A stretch of DNA of 20,742 nucleotides, taken from NCBI GenBank assembly GCA_964549625.1, contig CAZJVA010000011.1, forward strand, positions 1 through 20,742. Reading direction: 5' to 3'. A program made the position numbers and the translations under genes. This stretch comes from UBA12474 sp964549625. Lineage in GTDB: Bacteria; Babelota; Babeliae; Babelales; Babelaceae. A model generated the notes under the pieces. It worked only from the letters and a program-made list of their open reading frames with translations. It did no database searches and was not told the DNA's origin. This document shows positions 1-7,156 of this stretch, piece by piece (the stretch's first letter is position 1; every line of letters starts with the position of its first letter).

Positions 1-1332
1 AAGGTTCGTTTTTCTGATATTGCGGGGCTGCAAGAAGCCAAAGAAGAGATGGAAGATTTTATTTCTTATCTCAAAGATCCCTCTAAATATCAGCAAATTG
101 GTGCACGTTTAACGCGAGGTGTTTTGCTTGTTGGTGATCCAGGAAATGGAAAAACCATGTTAGCTCGTGCGGTTGCCGGAGAGGCTGGACGACCATTTTT
201 TAGTGCGAGCGGTTCTGAATTTATAGAGAAATATGTTGGTGTTGGTGCATCGCGCGTTCGTGACTTGTTTGCGCAAGCTCGACGCATGGCCCCAAGTATT
301 ATTTTTATTGATGAAATTGATGCTATTGGCGGAAAGCGTGGGGGAGAAGATGGCGGTAATCGTGAATATAGCCAAACTTTAAACCAGCTCTTGACCGAGA
401 TGGATGGATTTGATGCTGAGGGAACTTCTGTTATTGTTCTGGCTGCAACTAATCGTCCTGATATTCTTGATTCTGCGTTAACCCGTGCTGGTCGCTTTGA
501 TCGTCGAGTTGATATTCCGTATCCGGATCTTGATACGCGACGCGATATTTTGCAGGTTCATGTTCGCGGTGTGCGTGTTGCACCAGAGGTTGATCTTGAA
601 AAGATTGCTCGTGGGACCCCTGGTTTCAGCGGTGCTGATTTGGCCAATTTGGTTAATGAGTCTGCGGTGCATGCAGTGCGTGCTGGGCGCGAGGTGGTTA
701 ATATTGAAGATTTTGATGAAGCGCGCGACAAGATTTTAATGGGTAAGCGGTCAAGCTCAATGCGGCAGACTCAAGAGGATTTACGTGCGACAGCATATCA
801 TGAAGCTGGACATACTCTCATGACATTATTGCAACCTGGCTTTGCGGATCCTTTGCACAAGGTGACTATTGCGCCGCGTGGTAGCGCCTTAGGCTATTCG
901 GCGAGCTTACCGGAGCGTGATCGATATTCGCATAGTAAAGAGGAACTTGAAGCGAAAATAATTGTTTCATTGGGCGGGCGTGTTGCAGAAGAACTTGCTT
1001 TGAATCAGCAGTTTACTGGGGTTACGTCTGATCTTAAACATGCAACTTCTATTGCGCGACGCATGGTTTGTGATTATGGTATGTCGTCTGAACTCGGCTT
1101 AATATCGTGTGCTGGGTTAGACGAGCTTTCTCAAGAGATGGCTGCTCGTGTTGACGGCGCTGTTCGTGCTATTGTTGATAACGCGTATAATAAATCGCGT
1201 GAATTAATGGTCAAGAATCGAGATAAGCTTGAAAAGCTGGCACAGGCACTTATAGAAAATGAAACGCTTCAGGCTGAAGAAGTTTACGAGTTGTTGGGAA
1301 TTACTCCACGGCAGGTCCATAAACTTTCGTAG
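1..1332 (+). CDS. ftsH: ATP-dependent zinc metalloprotease FtsH, 3' part (N-terminus outside window)
   Basis: The frame is open from base 1, so the periplasmic/transmembrane N-terminus lies upstream and 443 residues are visible. FtsH is a membrane-anchored hexameric AAA+ protease that degrades misfolded membrane proteins and regulatory proteins. In the visible fragment, Walker A reads GDPGNGKT (residues 45-52, usually GPPGTGKT). The pore loop is KYVGVG, with Tyr where Phe is usual. Walker B is IIFIDEID, and the second region of homology reads NRPDILDSALTRAGRFDRR. The protease domain has the zinc motif HEAGH (267-271) and the third zinc ligand Asp in TSDLKHA (about 344). The C-terminus is complete and ends in a short helical tail. 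The next gene, rpmB, has its own promoter, so ftsH probably ends its own transcript. The identification is very secure. Confidence 0.97.
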   Translation, partial: KVRFSDIAGLQEAKEEMEDFISYLKDPSKYQQIGARLTRGVLLVGDPGNGKTMLARAVAGEAGRPFFSASGSEFIEKYVGVGASRVRDLFAQARRMAPSIIFIDEIDAIGGKRGGEDGGNREYSQTLNQLLTEMDGFDAEGTSVIVLAATNRPDILDSALTRAGRFDRRVDIPYPDLDTRRDILQVHVRGVRVAPEVDLEKIARGTPGFSGADLANLVNESAVHAVRAGREVVNIEDFDEARDKILMGKRSSSMRQTQEDLRATAYHEAGHTLMTLLQPGFADPLHKVTIAPRGSALGYSASLPERDRYSHSKEELEAKIIVSLGGRVAEELALNQQFTGVTSDLKHATSIARRMVCDYGMSSELGLISCAGLDELSQEMAARVDGAVRAIVDNAYNKSRELMVKNRDKLEKLAQALIENETLQAEEVYELLGITPRQVHKLS

Positions 1333-1358
1333 TTCTGTTTGAATTAGCAATGGGTGGT

Positions 1359-1386
1359 TTGAAAAACCTAAGTTTTGGTGTACAAT
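1359..1386 (+). promoter_or_regulatory. Sigma70-type promoter of rpmB-rpsT
   Basis: A -35 box TTGAAA (1359-1364) and a -10 box TACAAT (1381-1386) are separated by 16 nt. Each box matches consensus at 5 of 6 positions. The site lies in the gap between ftsH and rpmB, which implies a leader of about 55-60 nt before rpmB. Confidence 0.6.
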
Positions 1387-1450
1387 AAACCCTGTATGTG
1401 TAGTACTCGCTCGTGTTATGAACATAAGCAATTTTTAAGTAGGTGGTAAC

Positions 1451-1654
1451 ATGTCACGTATCTGTGATAATTGTGGTAAGCGGCCTCGTGTGGCAAACAA
1501 TGTGAGCCATGCTAATAACCGCACAAAGAAATGGGTCTATCCAAACGTTCACCGTATGCAATATGTATGTGTGAATGATCCAAAAAACCGGGTTCATTCT
1601 GGTTGTGTATGTACAAAATGTTTGAAGGCAAATCTTGTTCGCAAGATCGTCTAG
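1451..1654 (+). CDS. rpmB: 50S ribosomal protein L28
   Basis: This 67-residue protein is a component of the large ribosomal subunit. It begins MSRICDNCGKRPRVANNVSH, the typical L28 opening, and continues with the RTKKWVYPN segment. It is the zinc-ribbon (C+) form: Cys5-x2-Cys8 near the N-terminus and Cys54-x2-Cys57 near the C-terminus, with an extra Cys52. The start is supported by an AGGTGG Shine-Dalgarno about 6 nt upstream. rpsT follows after 12 nt, so the two small ribosomal genes form one operon behind the promoter at 1359-1386. Confidence 0.96.
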   Translation: MSRICDNCGKRPRVANNVSHANNRTKKWVYPNVHRMQYVCVNDPKNRVHSGCVCTKCLKANLVRKIV

Positions 1655-1666
1655 GTGTAGAGAGTT

Positions 1667-1939
1667 ATGGCAAATACAAAGTCAGCAAAAAAGAACGTTC
1701 GTAAGAGCGCAAAGAAGCGGGTCGTTAATCTTTCCCGTAAGACAGCAATTAAAACTGCAGTTAAAAAGGTCCATGTTGCATTAGCTTCTAATACAGCACA
1801 GGAGCAAACAGAAGCGTTGTTGCGTGATGTTGCAGCACGTTTGGCCCGTGCAAAAAGCAAGGGTCTTATTCATCCCAATGCGGCATCGCGGCGTTTGAGC
1901 CGTCTTGCAAAGCGCGTTGCAGATCAATACCGCGCATAA
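1667..1939 (+). CDS. rpsT: 30S ribosomal protein S20
   Basis: This 90-residue, strongly basic protein binds 16S rRNA early in small-subunit assembly. It opens MANTKSAKKNVRKSAKKRV, the standard S20 N-terminus, and has the family's Lys/Arg/Ala-rich helical composition through to its RLAKRVADQYRA end. Length is normal for the family. It is the second gene of the rpmB-rpsT operon, with a GAGAG-like ribosome-binding site. A strong terminator follows its stop codon by about 20 nt. Confidence 0.96.
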   Translation: MANTKSAKKNVRKSAKKRVVNLSRKTAIKTAVKKVHVALASNTAQEQTEALLRDVAARLARAKSKGLIHPNAASRRLSRLAKRVADQYRA

Positions 1940-1957
1940 ACGGTAATAAGTTTTTAA

Positions 1958-1997
1958 AATAAGAGGGGCAGATCTTAAAAGATCTGCCCCTCTTATT
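1958..1997. terminator. Bidirectional intrinsic terminator between rpsT and the USP gene
   Basis: A perfect 19-bp inverted repeat (1958-1976 with 1979-1997) has a GGGGCAGATC core and only two unpaired bases at the centre. A/T-rich flanks lie on both sides. It separates rpsT (plus) from the convergent USP gene (minus) and can stop transcription in both directions. Confidence 0.85.
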
Positions 1998-2012
1998 TAG
2001 TTCTATTCTTAG

Positions 2013-3728
2013 TTAGATTCGTTCATAAAACAGAAGATAAGGTTTAGCCGATCCTTGTTCGTCACTTATTTTTTGTAGGATGTTAATGTTCTTCGATTCT
2101 TCCATAAATGGTTGGGTTGACGTGATTTCGGTGTTGTCGCATCTGAACCATTTGCCTTGTTTGTTAACCAAGCTTATATAGTGACCTGTAGATAGTGTTG
2201 CGCCGTAGTGAGCAATAACTCCTATGAGTTTCCAATCACTAGTTTTTGCAGCTGGATGAATAAATGCATCTGTCTCCTGTGAAAAAGAGAGAATTTCGGG
2301 AATGCGGAAAGGGAAGTCGTCGTCTACAACATCTTCCGCAAGCTCTTCTATTTTGATGCCATCTACGATTGGTACGATGGTTTTGTAGCGTATTGGCATT
2401 TGGACCAACAGGTAGTGATTATTAGGTATAATTGTTGTTTTTAATTGGTATTTTTTTGCTTTACAGGTAGGGCAAAATAGTAACTCAGATTGTAGGCTTT
2501 CCTGGATAAGTTCTTTAAGGTCTGAACCCAAAGCCAGAGAGAGATCGATTTTTGTTAGATGATCGATTTCTGAGCTTTGTGTGCCACAGTTGATGCATTT
2601 GCGATTAAAAACCTTAATGACATCAAAGGCCTTTGATAGTAATGGAGCGAGTTGGTTTGGTTGTGCGCCAAATGTTTGATAATTTGTAAGAATAGAAAAA
2701 AGCTCCTCGGCGTCTTGCTGTTCTCCCTTCTTAAATGTTTTATTAAGTTGTTCCTTTAATACGGGAAAATCCCGTGAGATTTTAATAAACGTCTCTTCTG
2801 GGAGAAGCATGGTATTGAGAAAGTCTAAAAGGCCTTTGTCATTTTTGACTTGGCTTTTGCTAAGCAAAACGCTGCTCATTGGGAAAGTATGTCCTGCGTA
2901 TTTTAAAACTTGAAAAAGCGCGTTTTGATAACAGGTATTCCCTTCGTCAATTAGGCCTTGGATTTTTTGTAATCGTTTTGTTATTTCTTGATGTTGTTCT
3001 TCGATCCAAGATTGCACGAGCACTGTTTGTAGTTGGGGATCTTGGGTGGCTCTATTGAATTGTTCAATTAGTTCCTGTGCAAAATTTCTTTGGTATTGAT
3101 AGAGATTTAGGGCATATAAAAATGGCTTTTCCATAGGGTATAACTGGGAAGCTTCTGAAGCAATTACAGATCGCAACTTGGAGTTCTTAAATAAAAACTC
3201 TTTTTCTTCTACCGTTTTTTTTACGCGCTCGACAAGTTCTTGATAGTTATCGCTTTGTGGTGATGGGTTTTGGCTTAGTAGATTTTGAAAGAACTTGTCG
3301 TTACTTAAGGTTTTCCAGGTCTCTTGGGTGACAAAGTCGGGCTTTTGATTCCATGTATCGCCATAGATGAAATCAAGCAAGCTTGATAATGTTACGGCTG
3401 TTTCTTGAGCAACGGTAGGGGCTTGTTGCACTAGTTGAACTAATTGAGGTTTGGTGGTTGTGGAAGTTTGTGCTTCAAACATTTCTACCGCATCGCGTAC
3501 TTGTTGTTGTATCACGCGATAAAGAGCAGTGTTTGGGCGGATGGCTTGTAGCTTTCGTTGGAAATCTGGGTTTTCCATAAAATATTGCCACACTTTTTGG
3601 GTTATATGAGTTGGCTTTTGTTCCCATGCAGCCCCATACGTATCTTCTATGATTTCGTATAAATCTACCTGAGCGATGTTGCTAGTAGCCCATACAATAC
3701 ATGTCATGAATGTTAAAAATTTTTTCAT
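2013..3728 (-). CDS. Exported ubiquitin-specific protease (USP, peptidase C19) domain protein
   Basis: This 571-residue protein probably removes ubiquitin from host proteins. The start chosen is ATG at 3728: a GGGGAG Shine-Dalgarno sits 4 nt upstream and the protein then opens with a signal peptide, MKKFLTFMTCIVWATSNIAQ. An upstream in-frame ATG at 3776 lacks both features. Residues 22-177 hold two copies of a helical module (YG-x2-W-x-QKP-x3-TQ-x2-W). The USP domain runs from about 257 to the end. Its Cys box is GLIDEGNTCYQNALFQVLKY with nucleophile Cys266. A zinc knuckle is formed by Cys378/Cys381 and Cys419/Cys422. The His box is GHYISLVNKQGKWFRCDN with His516 and Asp531/Asn532. All three catalytic positions are present, so activity is plausible. 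USP folds are eukaryotic in origin, so horizontal acquisition and a role in a eukaryotic host are inferred, not shown. Confidence 0.92.
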   Translation of the reverse strand: MKKFLTFMTCIVWATSNIAQVDLYEIIEDTYGAAWEQKPTHITQKVWQYFMENPDFQRKLQAIRPNTALYRVIQQQVRDAVEMFEAQTSTTTKPQLVQLVQQAPTVAQETAVTLSSLLDFIYGDTWNQKPDFVTQETWKTLSNDKFFQNLLSQNPSPQSDNYQELVERVKKTVEEKEFLFKNSKLRSVIASEASQLYPMEKPFLYALNLYQYQRNFAQELIEQFNRATQDPQLQTVLVQSWIEEQHQEITKRLQKIQGLIDEGNTCYQNALFQVLKYAGHTFPMSSVLLSKSQVKNDKGLLDFLNTMLLPEETFIKISRDFPVLKEQLNKTFKKGEQQDAEELFSILTNYQTFGAQPNQLAPLLSKAFDVIKVFNRKCINCGTQSSEIDHLTKIDLSLALGSDLKELIQESLQSELLFCPTCKAKKYQLKTTIIPNNHYLLVQMPIRYKTIVPIVDGIKIEELAEDVVDDDFPFRIPEILSFSQETDAFIHPAAKTSDWKLIGVIAHYGATLSTGHYISLVNKQGKWFRCDNTEITSTQPFMEESKNINILQKISDEQGSAKPYLLFYERI

Positions 3729-3764
3729 AATACTCCCCATTTTTATTATTGCAGACTTTGTATT

Positions 3765-3792
3765 AGCATAACACAAGTTTTTGTCTTTTCAA
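3765..3792 (-). promoter_or_regulatory. Promoter of the USP gene
   Basis: Read on the minus strand, TTGAAA (3787-3792) and TATGCT (3765-3770) are separated by 16 nt. This places a start of transcription about 30 nt before the ATG at 3728. The -35 box matches 5 of 6 positions and the -10 box 4 of 6. Confidence 0.5.
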
Positions 3793-3897
3793 ATAGATAA
3801 TAAAAATGAAAAACGGAAGAATTGACTCAACTTTTTATTGAAAAAGGGTTGATCAAAAAGAGGTGCCTCTATCAAGCCTGAGTAGGAGCGAAAAACA

Positions 3898-4401
3898 CTA
3901 AATCTTAATTTTATATTTTTCTTGTATGGTTGGCGCCAAATAAGGCAACGCATTAAGTTTAATTAAGAGGTTTTGGTTCACTTTCTCTTTTTTTGTTGAT
4001 GAGTTTTTGAGGTAGTTTTTTTGTTGTGTTGGGGTGGCGTGTTTATTAAGTTGCTGAAAAAAAATAAAACCCGTTTCTTCATTTTTAAAAGAGAGTGCAA
4101 GATCGACCAATTTTTGCATGACTGTTGTGTTGGAATGATGATATGAGAAAAGTTGTGGGACAAACCAACTAAGTTGCTTAGTTTGTATCGCTTGCTCTAA
4201 GACGGTAATTTGCTTACCTGTTTGGTGACTTACCATGGTGATCGTAGCTATAGAATCTATTGTTCTTAAAAGGTCGTAGTTGCTTGTTGGGAGTGTTTTT
4301 TGAAGGTGGTTTAAAACTTTATCTCCTGTATTAGTGCCGATAAGACCTTGGTGGCAGATGAAAGCTAGAAAGAATAATTCCATATTTTTGACAATTTTCA
4401 T
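3898..4401 (-). CDS. Small exported protein of unknown function
   Basis: I do not recognise this 167-residue protein. It starts at 4401 behind a GGGGGAA Shine-Dalgarno. The N-terminus, MKIVKNMELFFLAFICHQGL, has a short basic region followed by a hydrophobic stretch, consistent with a signal peptide; no proper lipobox is visible. The remainder is predicted soluble, rich in Gln, Lys, Thr and Leu, and probably helical, with a basic segment (NSSTKKEKVNQ) near residue 135. It has its own strong promoter and lies directly upstream of the USP gene on the same strand. It may be another host-directed protein, but that rests only on the signal peptide and position. Confidence 0.7.
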   Translation of the reverse strand: MKIVKNMELFFLAFICHQGLIGTNTGDKVLNHLQKTLPTSNYDLLRTIDSIATITMVSHQTGKQITVLEQAIQTKQLSWFVPQLFSYHHSNTTVMQKLVDLALSFKNEETGFIFFQQLNKHATPTQQKNYLKNSSTKKEKVNQNLLIKLNALPYLAPTIQEKYKIKI

Positions 4402-4439
4402 TGTTCCCCCACTATTAATTGCCTATAAAATTTCATTTA

Positions 4440-4467
4440 ATTATATCTGAAAGGTCAAAAATGTTAA
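4440..4467 (-). promoter_or_regulatory. Promoter of the small exported protein gene
   Basis: On the minus strand, TTAACA (4462-4467) and a perfect TATAAT (4440-4445) are 16 nt apart. Transcription would start about 30 nt before the ATG at 4401. This is among the best promoter matches in the window. Confidence 0.6.
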
Positions 4468-4492
4468 GGCTTGTTAGGTAGTGGGCTAGCCT

Positions 4493-6217
4493 TTAGAAGG
4501 AGAAATTCTCTTTTTGCCACATTTGCAAGAAGCTTTTTGCTGTTTGTACGGCGATACGAGCACTTCCTACATGTTCCAAAAAAACCATGACAACAAAAGG
4601 ACGGGCATTGTTGGGTTTGATGTATCCTACGAACCAACCATGATTTTTGAAGGATTCTTCATTTTCGTCTTCCCCGCGTTTTGTTCGACTACAGACCTGG
4701 GCAGTTCCTGTTTTGCCAAAAATTTCTATGTCGGGCAGCTTTTTTAGAAGGCGGGCGGTTCCTGTTTCGACACTTTGGCGCATACCATGTAAGATACAAT
4801 CTCTTGTCTCATGGCCAATTGGGAGTGGCGTATATTCTATATCTTCTTGCAAAAGAATCCGGGGTCGTACGAGGCGGCCGGTGCCAAGTGCACCGACAAA
4901 GCGAACCGTTTGGAGTGGGGTAACAAGGCTATATGATTGGCCAATTGAAACAAGAACAGTTTCTCCTTTTTGCCAGCGCTGACCTACAATGCGCTCTTTC
5001 CAGCTTGCTGTTGGGACGAGCCCGGTGCGCTCTGGAAGTATTATGCCTGTTGGATGGCCGAAACCAAAGCTTTCAGCGTATTGAGCGAGCAAGTCTATCG
5101 ATATTTCTTTTCCGATTTCATAGAAGGGAATATTACAAGATTGCGCTATGCTTTGTGTGAGGGAGAGTTTTCCGTGTCCATATCGTTTGTTACAGTGAAA
5201 GACGGCATTGCCGAATTTGGTTGCACCGGTGCAATTCCACTCTGAGTCTGCCGTAATTATTTTTTCTTCGAGCGCGGCTGCTGCGGTAACGAGTTTGAAG
5301 AGGGAGGCGGGTGGATAGCATGAGCCAAGTGCGCGATTAATGAAAGGTTTTTCTTGCAGATAGGTTTGCCACTGCTCGGGAGAAATGGGTTGTGTAAAGA
5401 GGTTTGGATCAAACCTTGGATGTGATGCCAGTACAATAAGGTCACCCTGTTCTGGGTCCATAGCGATAATGGTGCCTGCACGAAATTGAGACAAAAGTTT
5501 TTCGGCTATTTTTTGTGGTGTGATGCTAATTGTTGTTTTGATTTGTGTCCCGTTTAGGGCCTGGATAAGGGTTTTTTGTTGAATGCAGCGGCCAAGAGAG
5601 TCGACAATTAATTCTTCTTGGCCCGGCTCACCACGAAGCTGTTCTTCAAAAATCTTTTCAATACCCATGAGCGCTTGTGATGTTGCAGTTTGTGCTGTTT
5701 GACGAAAGGAACCAATGATATGACATGCGCATGATTGTTCTGGGTAAAAACGGATTGTGCGTGTTTCTAACACTAAATTTTTGTGGTTTCCACATTGTTC
5801 GAGTATTTGTGCCAGTGTTTCAAAAGAGAGTTCATCGATAAGTAGTATCTTTTTTTTATATCGTTCGATGATTGCTAATTCTTTGTCAGAGGGAAAATGT
5901 TTGGGGTTTTTATTGCGCAAAAAAGTAATAGTACTTATTTGTTCTGGGGAGAATTTTTTAGCTCCCTTTCCTTGCCAAAAAAGTGCGGTAATTGGTCGAT
6001 CTGTTGCTAGCAGAACTCCATTTCGGTCCGTTATTGCGCCACGTCGGGATGCTAGTTTGCGTTGTCTTAAAAAGTTTTTTTTGCTGTATGAGGCAAACAG
6101 TTCCGTCTGGTAGATTTGTAGGTAAAGCAGGATACCTGCTAAAGCTGCAGTAGCGCCGACTAGAGACCAGCGAAGCCACAAAAATCGGTTATAAAGTATA
6201 TCTTTGTTTTTTCTCAT
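4493..6217 (-). CDS. mrdA: Penicillin-binding protein 2, cell-elongation transpeptidase
   Basis: This 574-residue class B PBP cross-links peptidoglycan during lateral wall growth, working with a RodA-type glycosyltransferase. Residues 12-34 form the single membrane anchor. The dimerisation (pedestal) region follows, opening with RGAITDRNGVLLA at about 59-71. The transpeptidase domain has all three active-site motifs: Ser305-x-x-Lys308 (in YPPASLFK), Ser360-Cys-Asn362, and Lys502-Thr-Gly504. The YPP lead-in and the GLVPTASWK segment favour PBP2 over FtsI. It is shorter than E. coli PBP2 (633 residues). It follows the recombinase gene by only 2 nt on the same strand, so the two are probably co-transcribed and translationally coupled. 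Its presence shows that this organism makes peptidoglycan. Confidence 0.93.
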   Translation of the reverse strand: MRKNKDILYNRFLWLRWSLVGATAALAGILLYLQIYQTELFASYSKKNFLRQRKLASRRGAITDRNGVLLATDRPITALFWQGKGAKKFSPEQISTITFLRNKNPKHFPSDKELAIIERYKKKILLIDELSFETLAQILEQCGNHKNLVLETRTIRFYPEQSCACHIIGSFRQTAQTATSQALMGIEKIFEEQLRGEPGQEELIVDSLGRCIQQKTLIQALNGTQIKTTISITPQKIAEKLLSQFRAGTIIAMDPEQGDLIVLASHPRFDPNLFTQPISPEQWQTYLQEKPFINRALGSCYPPASLFKLVTAAAALEEKIITADSEWNCTGATKFGNAVFHCNKRYGHGKLSLTQSIAQSCNIPFYEIGKEISIDLLAQYAESFGFGHPTGIILPERTGLVPTASWKERIVGQRWQKGETVLVSIGQSYSLVTPLQTVRFVGALGTGRLVRPRILLQEDIEYTPLPIGHETRDCILHGMRQSVETGTARLLKKLPDIEIFGKTGTAQVCSRTKRGEDENEESFKNHGWFVGYIKPNNARPFVVMVFLEHVGSARIAVQTAKSFLQMWQKENFSF

Positions 6218-6219
6218 GC

Positions 6220-7068
6220 CTATTTGATGTACCGTTCGGTGCTAGCGGGTGTAGCGTGCCCTAAAAGTTCTTGGACGCGTTCAAGAGATGTTCCACGTTC
6301 TAAAAGATGAAGCGCAAAAGAGTGGCGAAGTATTTTTGGTGTGAGCTCCATTTTTGGTGTTAAAAGTTGTCCAAAGCTTATGCAGATGCGCTGTATCGAC
6401 CGGGTCGTTAGGGGCGTTTTGTGGATGCTGAGAAATAGATATTCAGATGAATTTTGCACGGTAGGGCGTTCTTGGGTGAGATACTTTTCGAGGTCGTAGG
6501 CTGTTTGTGGGCCAAAAAAGACGGTGCGTTGCTTCTTTCGGGCGGGCCGAATAGTGATAGAACGATTTTGAAGGTCGAGGTCTTGTAGCGTTATGGAGCT
6601 CAGTTCTACGCTTTTTATGCCAGTTGCATAGAGGATTCCCAGGATGCTTCGATCACGAAAGGGTTTGAGGGAGCCTAATTTGTGTGTTGGGGTGTTTTGT
6701 AAAATTTCTATGATTGCGCTTCGAGAGACGACTTCAGCTTTGGGTAGTTCTACGGGCGGGCGTTTGAGTGAGATTGGGTTTTTTAGTGCACCGATATGGA
6801 AGAGAAAAAGAAAAAAACTATTAAGGCATGAGATTTTGCGTGCTTGCGTCGAGTTTTTTTCTTTGCTTTTTAACTCTTGGATAAAGAGTGTAATGACGTG
6901 CTCTAAAGATAGGGCTCGTTTTTGCTGCTGCTCAGACTTTTCCCAGAGTTCAAAAAATTGTCTTAAATCTGAAAGATACGAACGAAGCGTGTGATATGTT
7001 GCCTTTTTCTCTACCAAACAGTATTGTTCAAATGCAGCAAGGTACCCTTGGCAAGTTGTGCGGTTCAT
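6220..7068 (-). CDS. Tyrosine recombinase, Xer-like, with substituted catalytic residues
   Basis: This 282-residue protein has the integrase SAM-like N-terminal domain (about 5-95) and the tyrosine recombinase catalytic domain (about 110-282). XerC/XerD proteins resolve chromosome dimers at dif sites. The start is ATG at 7068, preceded by a GGGGGAG Shine-Dalgarno; an upstream in-frame ATG at 7128 has no such support. Landmarks are ILYATGIKSVEL (usually ATGLRVSEL), TPKILRHSFALHLL (usually PHxLRHTFATHLL), ELLGHATPAST and Tyr280. Arg248, His271 and the nucleophile Tyr280 are retained. However, the first Arg is Lys152, the second-motif His is Lys245, and the beta-hairpin Lys aligns with Ala176. 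The protein stops two residues after Tyr280, so the usual C-terminal helix is absent. It may be an altered or non-cleaving Xer partner. It is upstream of mrdA in a tight pair. Confidence 0.85.
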   Translation of the reverse strand: MNRTTCQGYLAAFEQYCLVEKKATYHTLRSYLSDLRQFFELWEKSEQQQKRALSLEHVITLFIQELKSKEKNSTQARKISCLNSFFLFLFHIGALKNPISLKRPPVELPKAEVVSRSAIIEILQNTPTHKLGSLKPFRDRSILGILYATGIKSVELSSITLQDLDLQNRSITIRPARKKQRTVFFGPQTAYDLEKYLTQERPTVQNSSEYLFLSIHKTPLTTRSIQRICISFGQLLTPKMELTPKILRHSFALHLLERGTSLERVQELLGHATPASTERYIK

Positions 7069-7103
7069 AAAAGCTCCCCCTATCGTAGACCGATATGTCG
7101 TCG

Positions 7104-7109
7104 TATAAT
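7104..7109 (+). promoter_or_regulatory. Possible -10 element upstream of nth
   Basis: A perfect TATAAT lies 48 nt before the nth ATG in the gap between the divergent recombinase and nth genes. No convincing -35 box sits 16-18 nt upstream. A start from here would fall near 7116, inside the GAGGAGGT ribosome-binding sequence, so the true start may differ. Confidence 0.3.
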
Positions 7110-7126
7110 TGAGGAGGTATTTTAGC

Positions 7127-7153
7127 ATGTTTTTTTATTTGAATGAAGAATAA
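7127..7153 (+). other. In-frame 8-codon mini-ORF just upstream of nth
   Basis: An ATG at 7127 sits 8 nt after a near-perfect Shine-Dalgarno, GAGGAGGT (7111-7118), the strongest in this window. It reads MFFYLNEE and stops at TAA (7151-7153), three bases before the nth ATG and in the same frame. The nth ATG itself has only a weak upstream GAAGAA. This could be a leader peptide with reinitiation, or an older nth start cut off by a nonsense change. Confidence 0.35.
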
Positions 7154-7156
7154 TCT

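Noticed and set aside
4450..4497. Weak hairpin (AAGGCT/AGCCTT) after mrdA as a terminator
   Set aside because: Only 6 bp with a 16-nt loop; too weak to call, and it overlaps the promoter of the next gene.
4514..5245. Several overlapping plus-strand frames of 75-111 residues
   Set aside because: They are antisense shadows of mrdA, which has full catalytic motifs and better codon structure.
4493..6217. Possible FtsI (PBP3) instead of PBP2
   Set aside because: YPPAS before the SxxK motif and the TGLVPTASWK segment fit PBP2; no division-cluster neighbours are present.
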